From Echinococcus granulosus (lineage: Eukaryota; Platyhelminthes; Cestoda; Cyclophyllidea; Taeniidae): a DNA stretch of 64,000 nt. The stretch spans positions 510,163 to 574,162 of the forward strand of contig NW_020170425.1 of assembly GCF_000524195.1 (NCBI RefSeq), read 5' to 3'. Below the pieces are notes generated by a model. The model saw only the letters and a program-made list of their open reading frames with translations, did not search any database and was not told the origin of the DNA. Position numbers and translations under genes: made by a program. Shown in pieces: positions 36,301 through 48,189 of the stretch. Numbering within the stretch: position 1 is the first letter of the stretch; every line of letters begins with the position of its first letter.

Positions 36301-39300
36301 TTTGCAAACTATTTATCAGCTAAAAGGCTGCTGGTTTAAACAAGGCTTCTGGGCAAATGTTCATGGTGTAAATTCATGCTGAATCCTTGTTCAAAGCTAA
36401 TCTTAATTGTTAAATTAATTACTCTGCTGTACAATTTGGTTTCCATTCCTCAGAAGTGAATAATAATAATAGGCTTTCTTAAATAAATGAGTAAGATCAA
36501 GAGGAGTTCATTATAAAACCTATGCTTTTGTTATAAGGTACGTCTGTTTTAGTTATTTTCCTAGAGATTTGATTAATTTAATTCAGGTAAATAATGGCCT
36601 ATCTGTATACTATTAATCCAGCATAAGAATTTTATGGCTTTTATGCGGAAGCTAGTTTTCGTCTCCCAAAGTACATGTCATTAAATGTATCAAGTCCTAA
36701 AATTTTTCTGCAAAATGTTTATTCTCTTCCTTTTACTTGCTTTAGTTTAGTGTATTTTCCTCAATGCCGCTTTCAAAATGTTCTGATAGCTTATTGTGTT
36801 TGACTTTTACACCCTATTATTGTATTGACACAAATTTTATGTGATTAGAATAGTTGTCAAAATATCTTAAAAGTTAACTTTCTTCATTTTTATTGTAGAG
36901 GTAAGCCCATTTAAATTCCGACCCGAATTTACATCGACTGATAATAATAATCACCTAAGGGGTCACTTTCGGCCAGATTAATCAGTCGAGCATTCTCTTG
37001 GATTCTTCTGGCATCTGATGAGCTAAATAGTGGAATTTACAAAAAAATTTAGAAAATACAATTGCACATGCGAATTACAGTTGATGATCATAGGTGGTTA
37101 GAGTAATAGAGACCCGCTTTTGGTTTCATTGAAGTAACCTAGAAGACATGGTTCTTTATCAAGCATTTAAGATGTTAAAGCCAAAGTTTCACTTTAAATT
37201 TTTGCATTGTTTGTCGTGATGCCAAATTTTCATGTGGCTCCTATATTTTCATATTTTTGCAGCGGATTCCCAATCGTGTCGAGTGAATTCCGATTTCGGT
37301 TTTGGCAACTCCGATGTCTTGCCACTACTGCACTAGATGAGTACTGGCTTTGAGTTCCTCACACTCTATAACGTTATCAAGCTCGGAATATTACATTACA
37401 ATATGTTAACTAAGTACTTACACTTTCTCATCTCACAACTGACATTTCTAGTTACAGGGTGACGTAGGTAGACTTAACTTGTTACATGTTATTAAATGGC
37501 TCTAAGTACATATATGCATTGATCCCAAGCACTTTTGCTATGCATTACAGGTCAAATTGTTACAATCCTTTTTTCTTTTTTCCAGATGAATTAACACCTA
37601 ATGTGTGATATAGTAGCATAGCCTAATAGTAAAGCGATTGTCTAAAAGGTCTTTTGACACTTCCGTTTTAATTTGATTTACTCTTATCCTAACTGCCATA
37701 AATCCGACTAAATTAGTTCCCACTGACAAACGTCCCACATTTTTAATGGCCTTTCTCCATTTCCATGGTACTAACAAGAGTCCCTAATGTAATTATTCAG
37801 CATTTTCTTTCTTCAAGACTATTTTTAAAATAGACTGGAGATAAAAAATCCTCATTATCCTGGGGAGAAGTCCTGAACGTAGTTCTATTCACTGGAGCTC
37901 ATGGCTATTCGTACTGAAATTATTCATGATGTGAAATTAAAGTAGGAAAAGCCAGTCTTGCTTGGAAACCGCAAATTCAGCAAGGCGCATGGATTTTACA
38001 AGGGGCAAATTTGCATTTTTATCGCTATCAACCAGAACTAGTTGGTATCTTCTTGTGGCAGCTCACCCGATTAGCAGAGATCAGTCGCATTATCAACCAC
38101 ATTTTGAAGACGGCGCATGGTGACGCAAGCGAAGAGCTCATGTTACGGAATGAGTGAATAATTACCAAGATGATTGGACGGAACCATTGCCGCTTTGCAT
38201 TAAGCTATGACGGCCTGATCGAGATGGTAAATGTCAGCATGCCTCTTTACCCATAAATAAACATCCCCGAATAATGGTGTCGGTATTTCACTAGTTTAAT
38301 GAGTCAATGCATTTAAAAAGAAAACAAGAAATTCTTGAAGGAGGGAATCTATCCTAAAAATGCAATGGCTTTATCCTTTTCTTGTCCATAGTGGCCTTTC
38401 TTAAGAATTTATGCGAAAGAATAACTCACAACGGCAATTTTCCATGAGTCAATCACATATTTTGAGTTCAAAATTAAGTAGTGAGATATTTTTACCATAA
38501 GTTACTTATGCCCTAAAAGGTTTTCTTAAACCCTTTTAGTTATTACATGGGTAGTGAATACTGATGCTGGGGAGCCAATATGAACCATCTGTGAGTTTGC
38601 AAGCTAAAGTAATTATTGGAAATCCTTCAAGTTATTTTATCTTGCCAATCCTATATGTGCAGCTCAAATTTCCTGTGAATCTAAAGACTCCTAAGGCGTT
38701 TGGTGTACTTTGCCGGGTAGTTAAATGAAATATTACATCTTCATTTAGCTACTGAGGTTATAAGTGCCTGAATGAATTGGTGTGTATAATAAACAGAACA
38801 CTTTTCAAGGTCAAAAGGCCGACATCCCCAAAATTTTGGAAAGTCTAACAATGTACCGCACAACGCTCCCAATCGTGTTCACTCGATACCCTTAACACGG
38901 TATCTCCATCGATAAACGGTTAATAATCTACTCCACTTTACTTCATACATGAAAGTAAATCAATCGGGGCCTTGTTTTACGAAAGCTGAGCTCCAGGTTT
39001 CCTGTACCATCGTTTTGACTTATTAACAAAGACAACGCCGTACCAGAGGTAAATTTACTTCTAACTAAATTTGAGATTTCACGACCATCTTTTGAAAATT
39101 TTGTGCCGTTAAGTGTAATTTTTATTTAAGAATTTGTTATCGTTTGATTTTAAATTAAACAGTGGAATGATATTTTTGTGTTAAAGTCAACACCTTCAAG
39201 ATACCAGCAGATCCTGGCAGTAAAGTTGACAACTTCACTAAAAATTTTTAATGAAATGCTAAGGAGTATCGACTTTTACATGATTATTTCTTGTTGCATT

Positions 39301-40879
39301 TAAAATATCTTGGTAAAGTCCCTTTTATGGCGCTTTCTAGTGCACACATTATGGCATGACTCCATAAATTAAGGAAAATTTACCAGCCAAACGACGGAAT
39401 ACACACGCACGCACTCTGTCCACTTCACTAAACCCTAGATTTTCGTCGTTATTTGACTTATCAAAGCTAAAACATATATTAATATCGTTTTTTGATGCTT
39501 AATGTGTTCTACCAATCTACAACCAACATACACCGAGATCTTTAACTCGACAGAACCTCTCAGTGTCAATTAGCAAATGAAATGTTGCCAAGCTTCATCA
39601 GCAGTTGATCTATGGAGATGATAATGTGCAAAAAATTTTATACATACTTAAATAACTTGTAAATATGGAAAATTTTCCAAAGGGCCAATTTAGAATGCTC
39701 TACTTGTCATGAAAATTAAATTATTAAGGCACTTTTGTATTTCCTCCACCTCATTATTTTCGTCCAAATACAAGAAGATACGCAATCCAATATACTTTAG
39801 AGAATTTTGGTTAGACAACAGGCTGTTGACCCAACAATGGACACAATATGATAATCTCAAAGAGAGACAATAATGAAAAATATCAAAGTGCGGTTAAATG
39901 AAACTCACTTCACACTCTTAAAATTAGTTTGCTGCCTACGTTTGCGTCTAATAAAATTCTTCTAACTGAGATTTCCTCTACCGTCAGCGTATATAGCATC
40001 TTAATACTTGTGATAATAATCTCACCTAAAATCATCAGATGCATGTACATTTCTACCTCCGCATTAAAACACTTTTCACGAGTAGAATGCGCATTGAAGT
40101 AATGGAAAAGGTAAACGGACTGTCCTAGGATATTTTCATACTTTCTCCTGCAAGCCTATTTTTATCCTGGATAACCTTGTCTAGATGCAGCATTGCTGTG
40201 TTTTCAACTAAAATAGTGACATTAGCATGAGTTGCGACGCCAAGTAGGCAATTAGCTTTACTCAGAGATTTACTCCACGTTGATAATTTCGGTATTGAGG
40301 CTGGATTCGGGGTAAAAAATGAGACTAGCAGAATGGGAATGCATATGGTAGGTTTCCTGGGCCCACCGAGGTGGAGAATAAAATTGGCAACGACTCGGAG
40401 ATGCACATCCTTTACGTCTTGAAACAGCCCTGACCTGCAGTAAAGAGGTAAAATCATAGGTAGTTCAATCCATCAGGGTTTTTCAGATCTTTTTCTAATT
40501 CCACTTATAGCGATTAAGTCGATAGCAAATTATAGTGATTTGGATGGTTTCTAAATGACTGTGCGAAAGATTTATTCGGTAAAAAAATCTTACAGTTTCT
40601 GTTCAAGCTATTAATTTCGTAATTATTGCGTCATATTATCCATTCTAATTTATTTACATGTACCGTATTCTATATGTTCACATAAAACAATTGCAATGGA
40701 ATTGTCTGTTTATGGGGTGTCCTCTAGCACAGCTTTTAACTTAGAGATATTGAGAAAGACCGTAGTGAGCGAAATTATTCTCGCCAAATTTATCGCTAAT
40801 TCCTCTTTTATTGCCGAAAAGAAAACGAATGAATGGAGAAGACGAAAATCGGCTTTCAGACATGCGCGTGACCTCAGTC

Positions 40880-41250
40880 ACCATTTGTGTAATGCGCAAA
40901 AGGTATCTCCTAAATGCGCGTTGTCGTGGTTCAGTGCCTAGTACTGGAGATTACATAGAAAAACGCCCAAATACTGTCGGTGGCCAATATTGGCCACTTC
41001 CAGCTTCCCTTAACTTGCCAGGATTGCCGACCGATATGGGCCAGCCGTGGGCGGAGGACAGTCCGCTATCTTAGACGGAAGACGACCGCCAGTCCATTGT
41101 CAGGGTGGACTTTTATGTGTGTTTAAACGCGCGTGTCGGTGGCCTTTGGCATGCTCGCTTTAATCCAAGTTCTAGTAGCCTGTTTTCCGTTGGCGAGGTC
41201 CAATACACAGTCACGAATATTCCCCGTACGCACATCTCTGCATGTCACGT
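40880..41250. other. GC-richer island
   Basis: Mixed-composition DNA with overlapping open frames of 60-87 codons in different + strand frames, none with recognisable domains. It may be an untranslated exon or regulatory element. Confidence 0.25.
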
Positions 41251-42639
41251 GTTGTGGAATTGCAGGAAATTGCAGTACTTTATTTGCTTGGTTTGTACCA
41301 GAGGACTATAATGTCACTTGAGTTTGACAATTTAAGCAATTTGGAATTCCTAATTACAATGTAAGGCATCAAACGACGCATTGTAAAATGCATTGAACTA
41401 AAAAGTGGATGTAGTGGAATTGAATTCTTTCATGTGTAAAGCCTCATATACAGTCCTTATTATTAAGGTGCCTATACTCAGGAAGTATAGGAAATATTCA
41501 GGTCGCGTCAGTCTACAAGCAAGTATCTTGATCATTGAACATATTTGTCACTGAAAATGCATAAACCGTTCCATTTCTCTGTACCTCTTTTCCGGTCATG
41601 ACTGTGATCTCACTCGCATGCACCTTACCATTAAAAGTTTTTAAAACTTTCCTCTTTCCCTCTTAGCTCTAAGAATTATACTGAATGAAATGCTAAACCA
41701 ATCGGCAATTTGTGCACTTGCTTAGTTCAACACTATTAAAGGGAGTTTTTTTAATGATTCCTTTCCGATGTTGAAAGTGTGTTGGAAGTGGACTTGCTGT
41801 TCTTTGTTTAAGTTTAGGCTATTCAAAGTGACTATTTTCTAAGGAATTCAATGAGATTTATTCAAACAACGCACAAATTTAAGGGGGGAGTGCAGCTATG
41901 ATATGCGTATCATATGTACTAATACCTAAAGTTGCGTTTAGCTTGTCGCCCAAACATTTCATTAAATTGTGTCAACCATTGTTCCTTTGAATACCGTGCA
42001 GACAAGCAGTTCAGTTCGATGTCGTTATGATTCAATTTAAGTATATTTCATTTAGGAATTTTTACCTTGGCTTTTAAATTGTTTAAGTCGACATTTGCTT
42101 AATGCATTCGTTGATTTTTTGGTTGAAAACAATCCTGCTAGATTCGCTTAATAGCATCTCAAAAACGGTGCCGCAATCAAAATCAAAAGCTACTTTTTTC
42201 GATCTCTTGTCTTTAAAACATTTTTTTCACAAAAGTACTCGACGAACAGCAAAATTCTCTACATAGTTAATAAATGTTAAAATTTTAATGGCCAGCACTT
42301 GCGTTTAAATGAAAGAAGGAAAAATCACCTGTTTTAACAGACTTTTCTATTTCTTTCTTAGAAAAGCAACTTTTTTATCGACAAATTATGAACTATGGGA
42401 ATAAATTGTTTTTTCCGGTCCAGAGTTTCAAGCACCACTTGTCACTTCACGTTTTTAAAATTAACAACAATCATCAAGTTCCAAAGTGCTTATTTTACCC
42501 GTGTCATTCATTTGTTAAAACAGTTTATCCTTCATTAGAAATATTCCTATGAAATCTTCCATTTGTAATGTTTTTATGCTTCCTCGGCTGCCTTGGATCA
42601 ATCACAATATTTTAACTTTGCATGCAGGTGCTAAATCAT

Positions 42640-42910
42640 ATCCTACTGATAGTGGGCGAAGATCGGTAGTGCAGTCGAAAATGCGTGTGGCGAGTGTGCG
42701 ATCCACGTGCTGGTAATTGGGTGAAGTTATTGTGAACAAAACAAAAAGTTTCGCCCTAGTGCGCAAGAGCGGTCGGACCGAGTAAGTGCTCTCGCATCCC
42801 ATAAAACCAAGAGTATAAAGAAATAAATAATAGCGCATACGCGTGCAGGAAGCAGACGAGTAAAAGCGCTTATTCCTAGGCCGATCCGGCGGATCAAGAT
42901 GTTGATTCGT
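42640..42910. other. CpG-rich island with a consensus donor-like site
   Basis: CpG-dense sequence that includes CACGTG and several GCG/CGC motifs. A consensus 5' splice site, CGA|GTAAGT, lies at 42782-42787 on the + strand. This is the composition expected of a promoter plus a first non-coding exon, but no matching downstream exon was identified. Confidence 0.3.
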
Positions 42911-45900
42911 AACGGGAATCCGATGGTTGCAGCATGACGATTGGGAGTTAATATTTGAAAATTAACTAATATGCCTAGATTATACTTAGTTCATTGTACG
43001 TCTCGAAGAGAGTTCTATTTAATTAATGAGGTAATCCGTGATTGTCACTTCGATAAATGTCTAAAATCCAAGTCTTGATGGTTAATAATTGGTCTAACCT
43101 ACGCGTAATGACCCAAGTATATGTTGAAATGACTCACTCGAAGAACTGACTGATGAATAGATACTTGGCGTTCCATGTGATAGATCGGCTGTAAAACCCA
43201 TCTGTTTCTGATTAGTCTATTAGGAATAAAATCCAAAGATGGAGCGTGGGTCCTGAATCCTCTGTCACAACCAAAAACCACACAAAGGCTAGATGAACGG
43301 TTTATCTCTGCCTCCATATCAATTTAAGGCGCAAATACGCTAAAACACAAAAGTTATGTCGGTGGTGGATTTATGGCACTTTCTTTTTCGCGATTATCAA
43401 AAGTGAGCCTAAAACGATCCAGCAGATTTTTAAGTCGTTGATATCAGTGCAACTTCTTCGTTTTTTCGCCAGCCGGAAAACGACCCTCGTTTCCAATTGG
43501 CGCAGGGTGAGGGGGTATATAAGACATCTTTATTCATAAGTCGACGACAAAAATCTGGCAAATAAAATCGATTTAATAAGACTGAGGGTAAGCCGAAATC
43601 TTAAAATATTCCCCAAAATATTGAGGGCTCATAATTGAGTTTAATAATATTTTCGACACGGCTATAAAATGCTCGCTCATGCTTACGCTTCTTACTTTAC
43701 CACTCAAGTGGAGAAGCTGACGAAGAACAGGTTTTGAGCAGATTTGATGGCAGTTCTTGTCAAAAAGGAGAACCCTGTTGATAGGCAAAAAGCGAGAAGC
43801 TGAATTATTTGAGATGCCTATGCCTTCAACGCTCTTGTGACAAGCGGCAGCTTTCTTGGCTTGTCACCAACCCTTTTCCCCTCGAGAACGCCCACCATAC
43901 CACAAAGTTGATGTCCCTTTCTTTTGCATTTCCTTATGTGTGCAGAAAAAAAGATTAAGCTGCTATGCTCTGGAGCGTAATAATTTGCTTTCACTGTGTT
44001 TCATTGTTTGATTTTTTGAATTCCACCAGGTTGGATTAAAATCACGCTTCTTTGACATAAAAGTATTATTGAACTCAAAGCCTTCCTCAATTGACTAGAT
44101 TTCCCTGTATTTCAGGAATGGGCAACAATTTTACTTTGCTCTCTATGCACATGAGTAATCAAATGAAGTAACATCAAGTTCACTGGTGTTCGAAGTACCC
44201 AAGAATGATACTGTAATTATATGGAACCCATTTTTGACTAGTACATTTCTTTTGTTTCTGATATGCGACGCTATGCCAGGTAGACAAAAAAATGAATATC
44301 AAATCCTGCATACTGATGATTGGCGATTGTCAACACATGCGTGAAAGTGGTAAAAAATCATAATTCACTTGATAATCACATGTTAATCTTACACTCTGTT
44401 ACCATTACTTTGTACAGATGCAGTTGTTTGGCACTGTGGAGTGCTCGAGTCTAGGAAAGACCAAAATGGCTTCGGATTTGCTTGGAACAATTCCTTTAGG
44501 TTTAAACAGCCATAAAAGAATACAAAACTAGTAGATTTCAAATGTAAAGCTTTATAGGAGAAGCCTAGTAGGCCTTGCATAATTAATCGGGCGAAAACTA
44601 CCTATTTATCCTGTATTGATGTGAGCGGTGTAGATTTCAATATAGTTTCTTGACAATGGCTCCCATCTTTCAAGGCTTAGTACGGTCTTTTCGCCTTTAC
44701 GTCTCGTAGGACTTAAGAACATAATATCCGCTTCTTTAAAGTAGAAGTCTACTTTGTACGTTTACCACTTTATTGCCCAATTGATGGCCGTTACTGAAAT
44801 GATAAATAGTTGCCATAGTTTTTCGTGCTCGACTTCAGACCATGGAGATCTCTCCACCCTCCGAGACGTCTGGTTTCTAAACTTCTGTCTAACAAACACC
44901 TCTCTTATCAAATTTATTTAATCCTAACATACTTCCACCTATATATTTTGAGGATTTTATAGTTGATCAAGCTTTAGTCCCAGAAACACATCCATTGATC
45001 TGCATTAGTCTTTTGCACATGGAATACACAGCTGTGCATCTGCCGCAGAACTGCCCTTGATGTGAATGTCAAAATTCCGAGTTGAAATTGCCTTCGACAG
45101 CACCAGGTTATGGTACTTAAGTATGCATGTCATGTTAAGCATCGATATTCTTCCTAATGTTTTCTAGAAGCTTGGGCAACAGCTCTATAATTTCCGTAAT
45201 TATGTACCACTACCTCAGGGCCGTCCTTAATAGGCATCCAGAGTCCATGCTCACTTCAGGCGAAGTGGGAGGTTGCAATAGTTTTTTAGTATTCAGGTAA
45301 AAAAAATTAGGGCAAAATTAAGTGACTGAATATTATCTTTGTAATCATCATTAAGGATTTTAGAATAATTGGTGACAACTCACTTATTACAGTTTATGAT
45401 ATATAGTTTAATATAGGGCAATAGCTACAAGTGATTAAAATTTAAAAGCTTCCTGAGAAATGGTTGAGATACAATGCTTCAACGCATATATAAGACAGAA
45501 AGAAAGTCCACCAAAGGGCTTATTCAAATTTTAAGCTACAAGTTGCATTTTATTCTGTAAAGCTTTTAGTATTTCGTGGTTTTGAATTGAAGAGAAAAGC
45601 TACTTTCATTCCGTCAAAAAAGTTTTCGAATGTTTTTTGCACTTGTCAGAGCCTAAGACAAACTCATCTCGCATGGGCGACGCTACAGTGACTGTCACTG
45701 AGCTAAGCACTGCCTCAATGACATAAATATTCGGCATTTGGGCTCTGTAAGACGATGATTTGGCCAAAAACCTGAAATAAAATGTACTACACGATATGGG
45801 CTTGCTTCAGTTTCTATTTGATGGGAATTACTAGCACTTGACGGGATGTTTACGTTTTTCGAGGTGAATTCCGAATGAAGCAGAAGAAAGTTACTTTAAT

Positions 45901-47994
45901 AGCAGTGCATCGAGTTTGTGGAAGTGAAAACCGATTTTTTTGCTCCGGACGAATCTTAATCTTGATTATTCCGGAAGCGATAAGTTATCTGGATAACAGT
46001 TTCAAACCGTTCTTCTCCAAGCGCACAAACTTACTCTGCTTGCTTCTTTTTTCTTTTCTAAATGCGCACGTGTGATTATCAAAGCCTATCACTCTGAATA
46101 CCTATTCGTCAAAGCATGGGATTTGTTTGTTGCGTACACACCAATGCAGGGAAACAGATTGATCGCAAAAATTATAAAATAGAATTCTCATTCAATGTAA
46201 TATGGTTGAATTAAAGAACGTTAATCAATTTGCTTTACATTCTAGATTTAACGACATAGTGTTGAGGTAAACACGATTTTTGCCCTGGCTGCTGCGATAG
46301 CATCCTGACTACCGATTGTCAACAGTCAGTTAATCCATTCAGTTTATGATTTGTTGTGCAGATAAAAGTGCAAAAATAGTAATTTGGATGGACACTAGGA
46401 TAGCTAGGGCATGTACAACCACTTAACCTCGATTTACGCTTCCCCGTTTAGTCAAGTACATCCCTCTGCAAAAGCTAAGTTCAAGATTCCTACTTACTGA
46501 AACCAGTAGCATTCTATTTAACAGTCTTATCCAAATCTTGGTGTTTAAAAATGGGGTTCACGTATCAATGCGTCTGCAGAATGCTTGCATACGAATGAAC
46601 CGTGAATGTATACATTCACCACTACTGCTTTGAATTTGCAACCCGTTTGCAATCCACCAGCCTCGGTTTGTCTTCATTGTTCGTGATATTTCCATTTGTC
46701 TTCATTGCATCCTTGCACTTTATTGCACGATTTGTGGATTTTCAGTACAAAAATAGGCTTACAAAGCTTTCAGCTGGCCTGATTTCTTTCAAACCATTCG
46801 CTCAGACCAAGGCATTGCTGCCTTGCTGAAAGTAAAAGTGATCTCAATGTGATACCTTCAAACCAGTACAAATATTTACAAAATTTAGGGATCCGCTGTT
46901 TAGAAATAATAATGTACCTAATTGCTGAAAACAAGCGAATGTCGTTTCGTGATAATGCGACTTGAAAGTGATCCGAAACTCAGAATCTCTAAACAGTTAA
47001 AGGCTCCTACGGGTACTCGATTGTGCCAACCTCAGAGAATTATGCAGACGTTGAGACAAGTAGCAGGACTTCAGTCAAAATATGAATTAAACGACGAGCA
47101 AGCAGTAGGCAGAATTTTCCAGTGTGCCCTTCTCCCACTTCCGCCTCATTCGCCATCAATGTTTGAGTTAAATGTAGGCAGAAAACGTCGAGTCAAATTT
47201 TTGCAAGCAAATCGATCCCGAAACAAAGCACTGTGAGGCACTGAGCTAAGCATCTTCAATACCGTCTGATGAAAGAAAGACTATCCTGAAGCATCAATTT
47301 CTGCATTAAAATGATGACCCGAGTAACTCACCATGAGCTCAGGTATAACGGCGCGATCAGCAGCAGGTGCCTTTGATTGCCACGCGCAACTCCCTTCAGA
47401 GTGAACGTACTCTTCACACACCGGTGACGCACCCTACTGCTCGTTAAACCAAACACCTTCAATCACACTAGCTTTGTTAGAAACATAAGAGAAACGCAGA
47501 TCACTTTAAGAAGACTTAGTAATCAAGTAGCTTTTATGTTGTATGATCGGCAAACACCGAAAGTTGCTAACTGCACCATCTACACTTTCTGTTTGCAAAA
47601 TCCACAAGGTTTAAATCAAACGCAGTTTTACACCAATTTTTACACAGTGATTATTTCGTCCATTTCTAGACGGCTAGGGTGGCGCTTAGCTCACATCACC
47701 TGATTTAGCATCAGACACGGCAAAATACAACTTCACCGAAAAAAAACCAGAAACTCCCCAACTTAAAAGGGAAGAATAATATGTTGGACACTAAAACAAC
47801 GTGGCCGTTTCGTGAATCGCAATAGTAAATGCATATTTATCATACAGTGTTTTGAGCAGTACGGAAAGTAAGGCTAACGGGATGAAAACCAAGGGTTCCG
47901 GGTAAAAATGACAGTGAATCACTATATACATAAAGACAGTGGCTGACAGAAGGAAAGAGGACTGAAAGTGGGGAAAAGAATCACAAGAAATATT

Positions 47995-48189
47995 TTAACC
48001 CCTGAAGGGGCCACAGCGGAAACGGCCATCAGAAGGGGTTCCAGGAGGGGTTGATGGGGGGACACGGTGGTGCTGATGGAAAGAGCTGGACGCATCCACT
48101 TGCTCCCTCTGAGGGTAGGAAGGACGTGAGGGTTGTGCAGTAGATGGGGTTGGGTAGTTTCGACGGTTCAGAGCCAATGCCGACTCCAA
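47995..48189 (-). CDS. PLP-like last coding exon y
   Basis: 64 residues plus TAA at 47997-47995. The tail is Pro/Ser-rich (VPPSTPPGTPSDGRFRCGPF) with no domain. Together with the end of exon x it makes a disordered extension of about 130 residues beyond PACT. The acceptor TTTAAAGGCAG and the donor TGG|GTGCTC of exon x keep phase 0. No AATAAA was noticed on this strand within about 1 kb downstream; a match lies at 46719-46724. Confidence 0.8.
   Translation of the reverse strand: MESALALNRRNYPTPSTAQPSRPSYPQREQVDASSSFHQHHRVPPSTPPGTPSDGRFRCGPFRG

Larger units (their letters stand above)
20101..47994. other. gene-poor AT-rich interval between the two genes
   Basis: About 28 kb with no exon chain, RNA gene or mobile-element protein recognised. 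Open frames rarely exceed 100 codons, and I recognise no family in any of them. CpG-richer islands near 24.5, 26.2, 36.1, 41.0 and 42.7 kb stand out and are listed separately. Short splice-site-like arrangements near 29.98, 30.77, 36.90, 37.26 and 37.59 kb are the main hints of transcription. The interval may hold regulatory DNA, non-coding transcripts or an intron of an unrecognised transcript. The 3' UTR of the right-hand gene must also lie in its last part. Confidence 0.6.

Noticed and set aside
40125..40457. 110-codon open frame on the - strand
   Set aside because: Checked for reverse transcriptase, RNase H and integrase motifs; none seen. No flanking repeats.
43195..43280. B-box-like sequence (GGGTCCTGAATCC) suggesting a tRNA-derived SINE or tRNA
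   Set aside because: The B-box needs an insertion to match, no A-box at proper spacing was found, and no cloverleaf can be drawn.
46922..47236. 104-codon open frame on the + strand near the 3' end of the pericentrin-like gene
   Set aside because: No recognisable domain. It lies antisense to the likely 3' UTR, and its length is within chance for local composition. Left as unproven.
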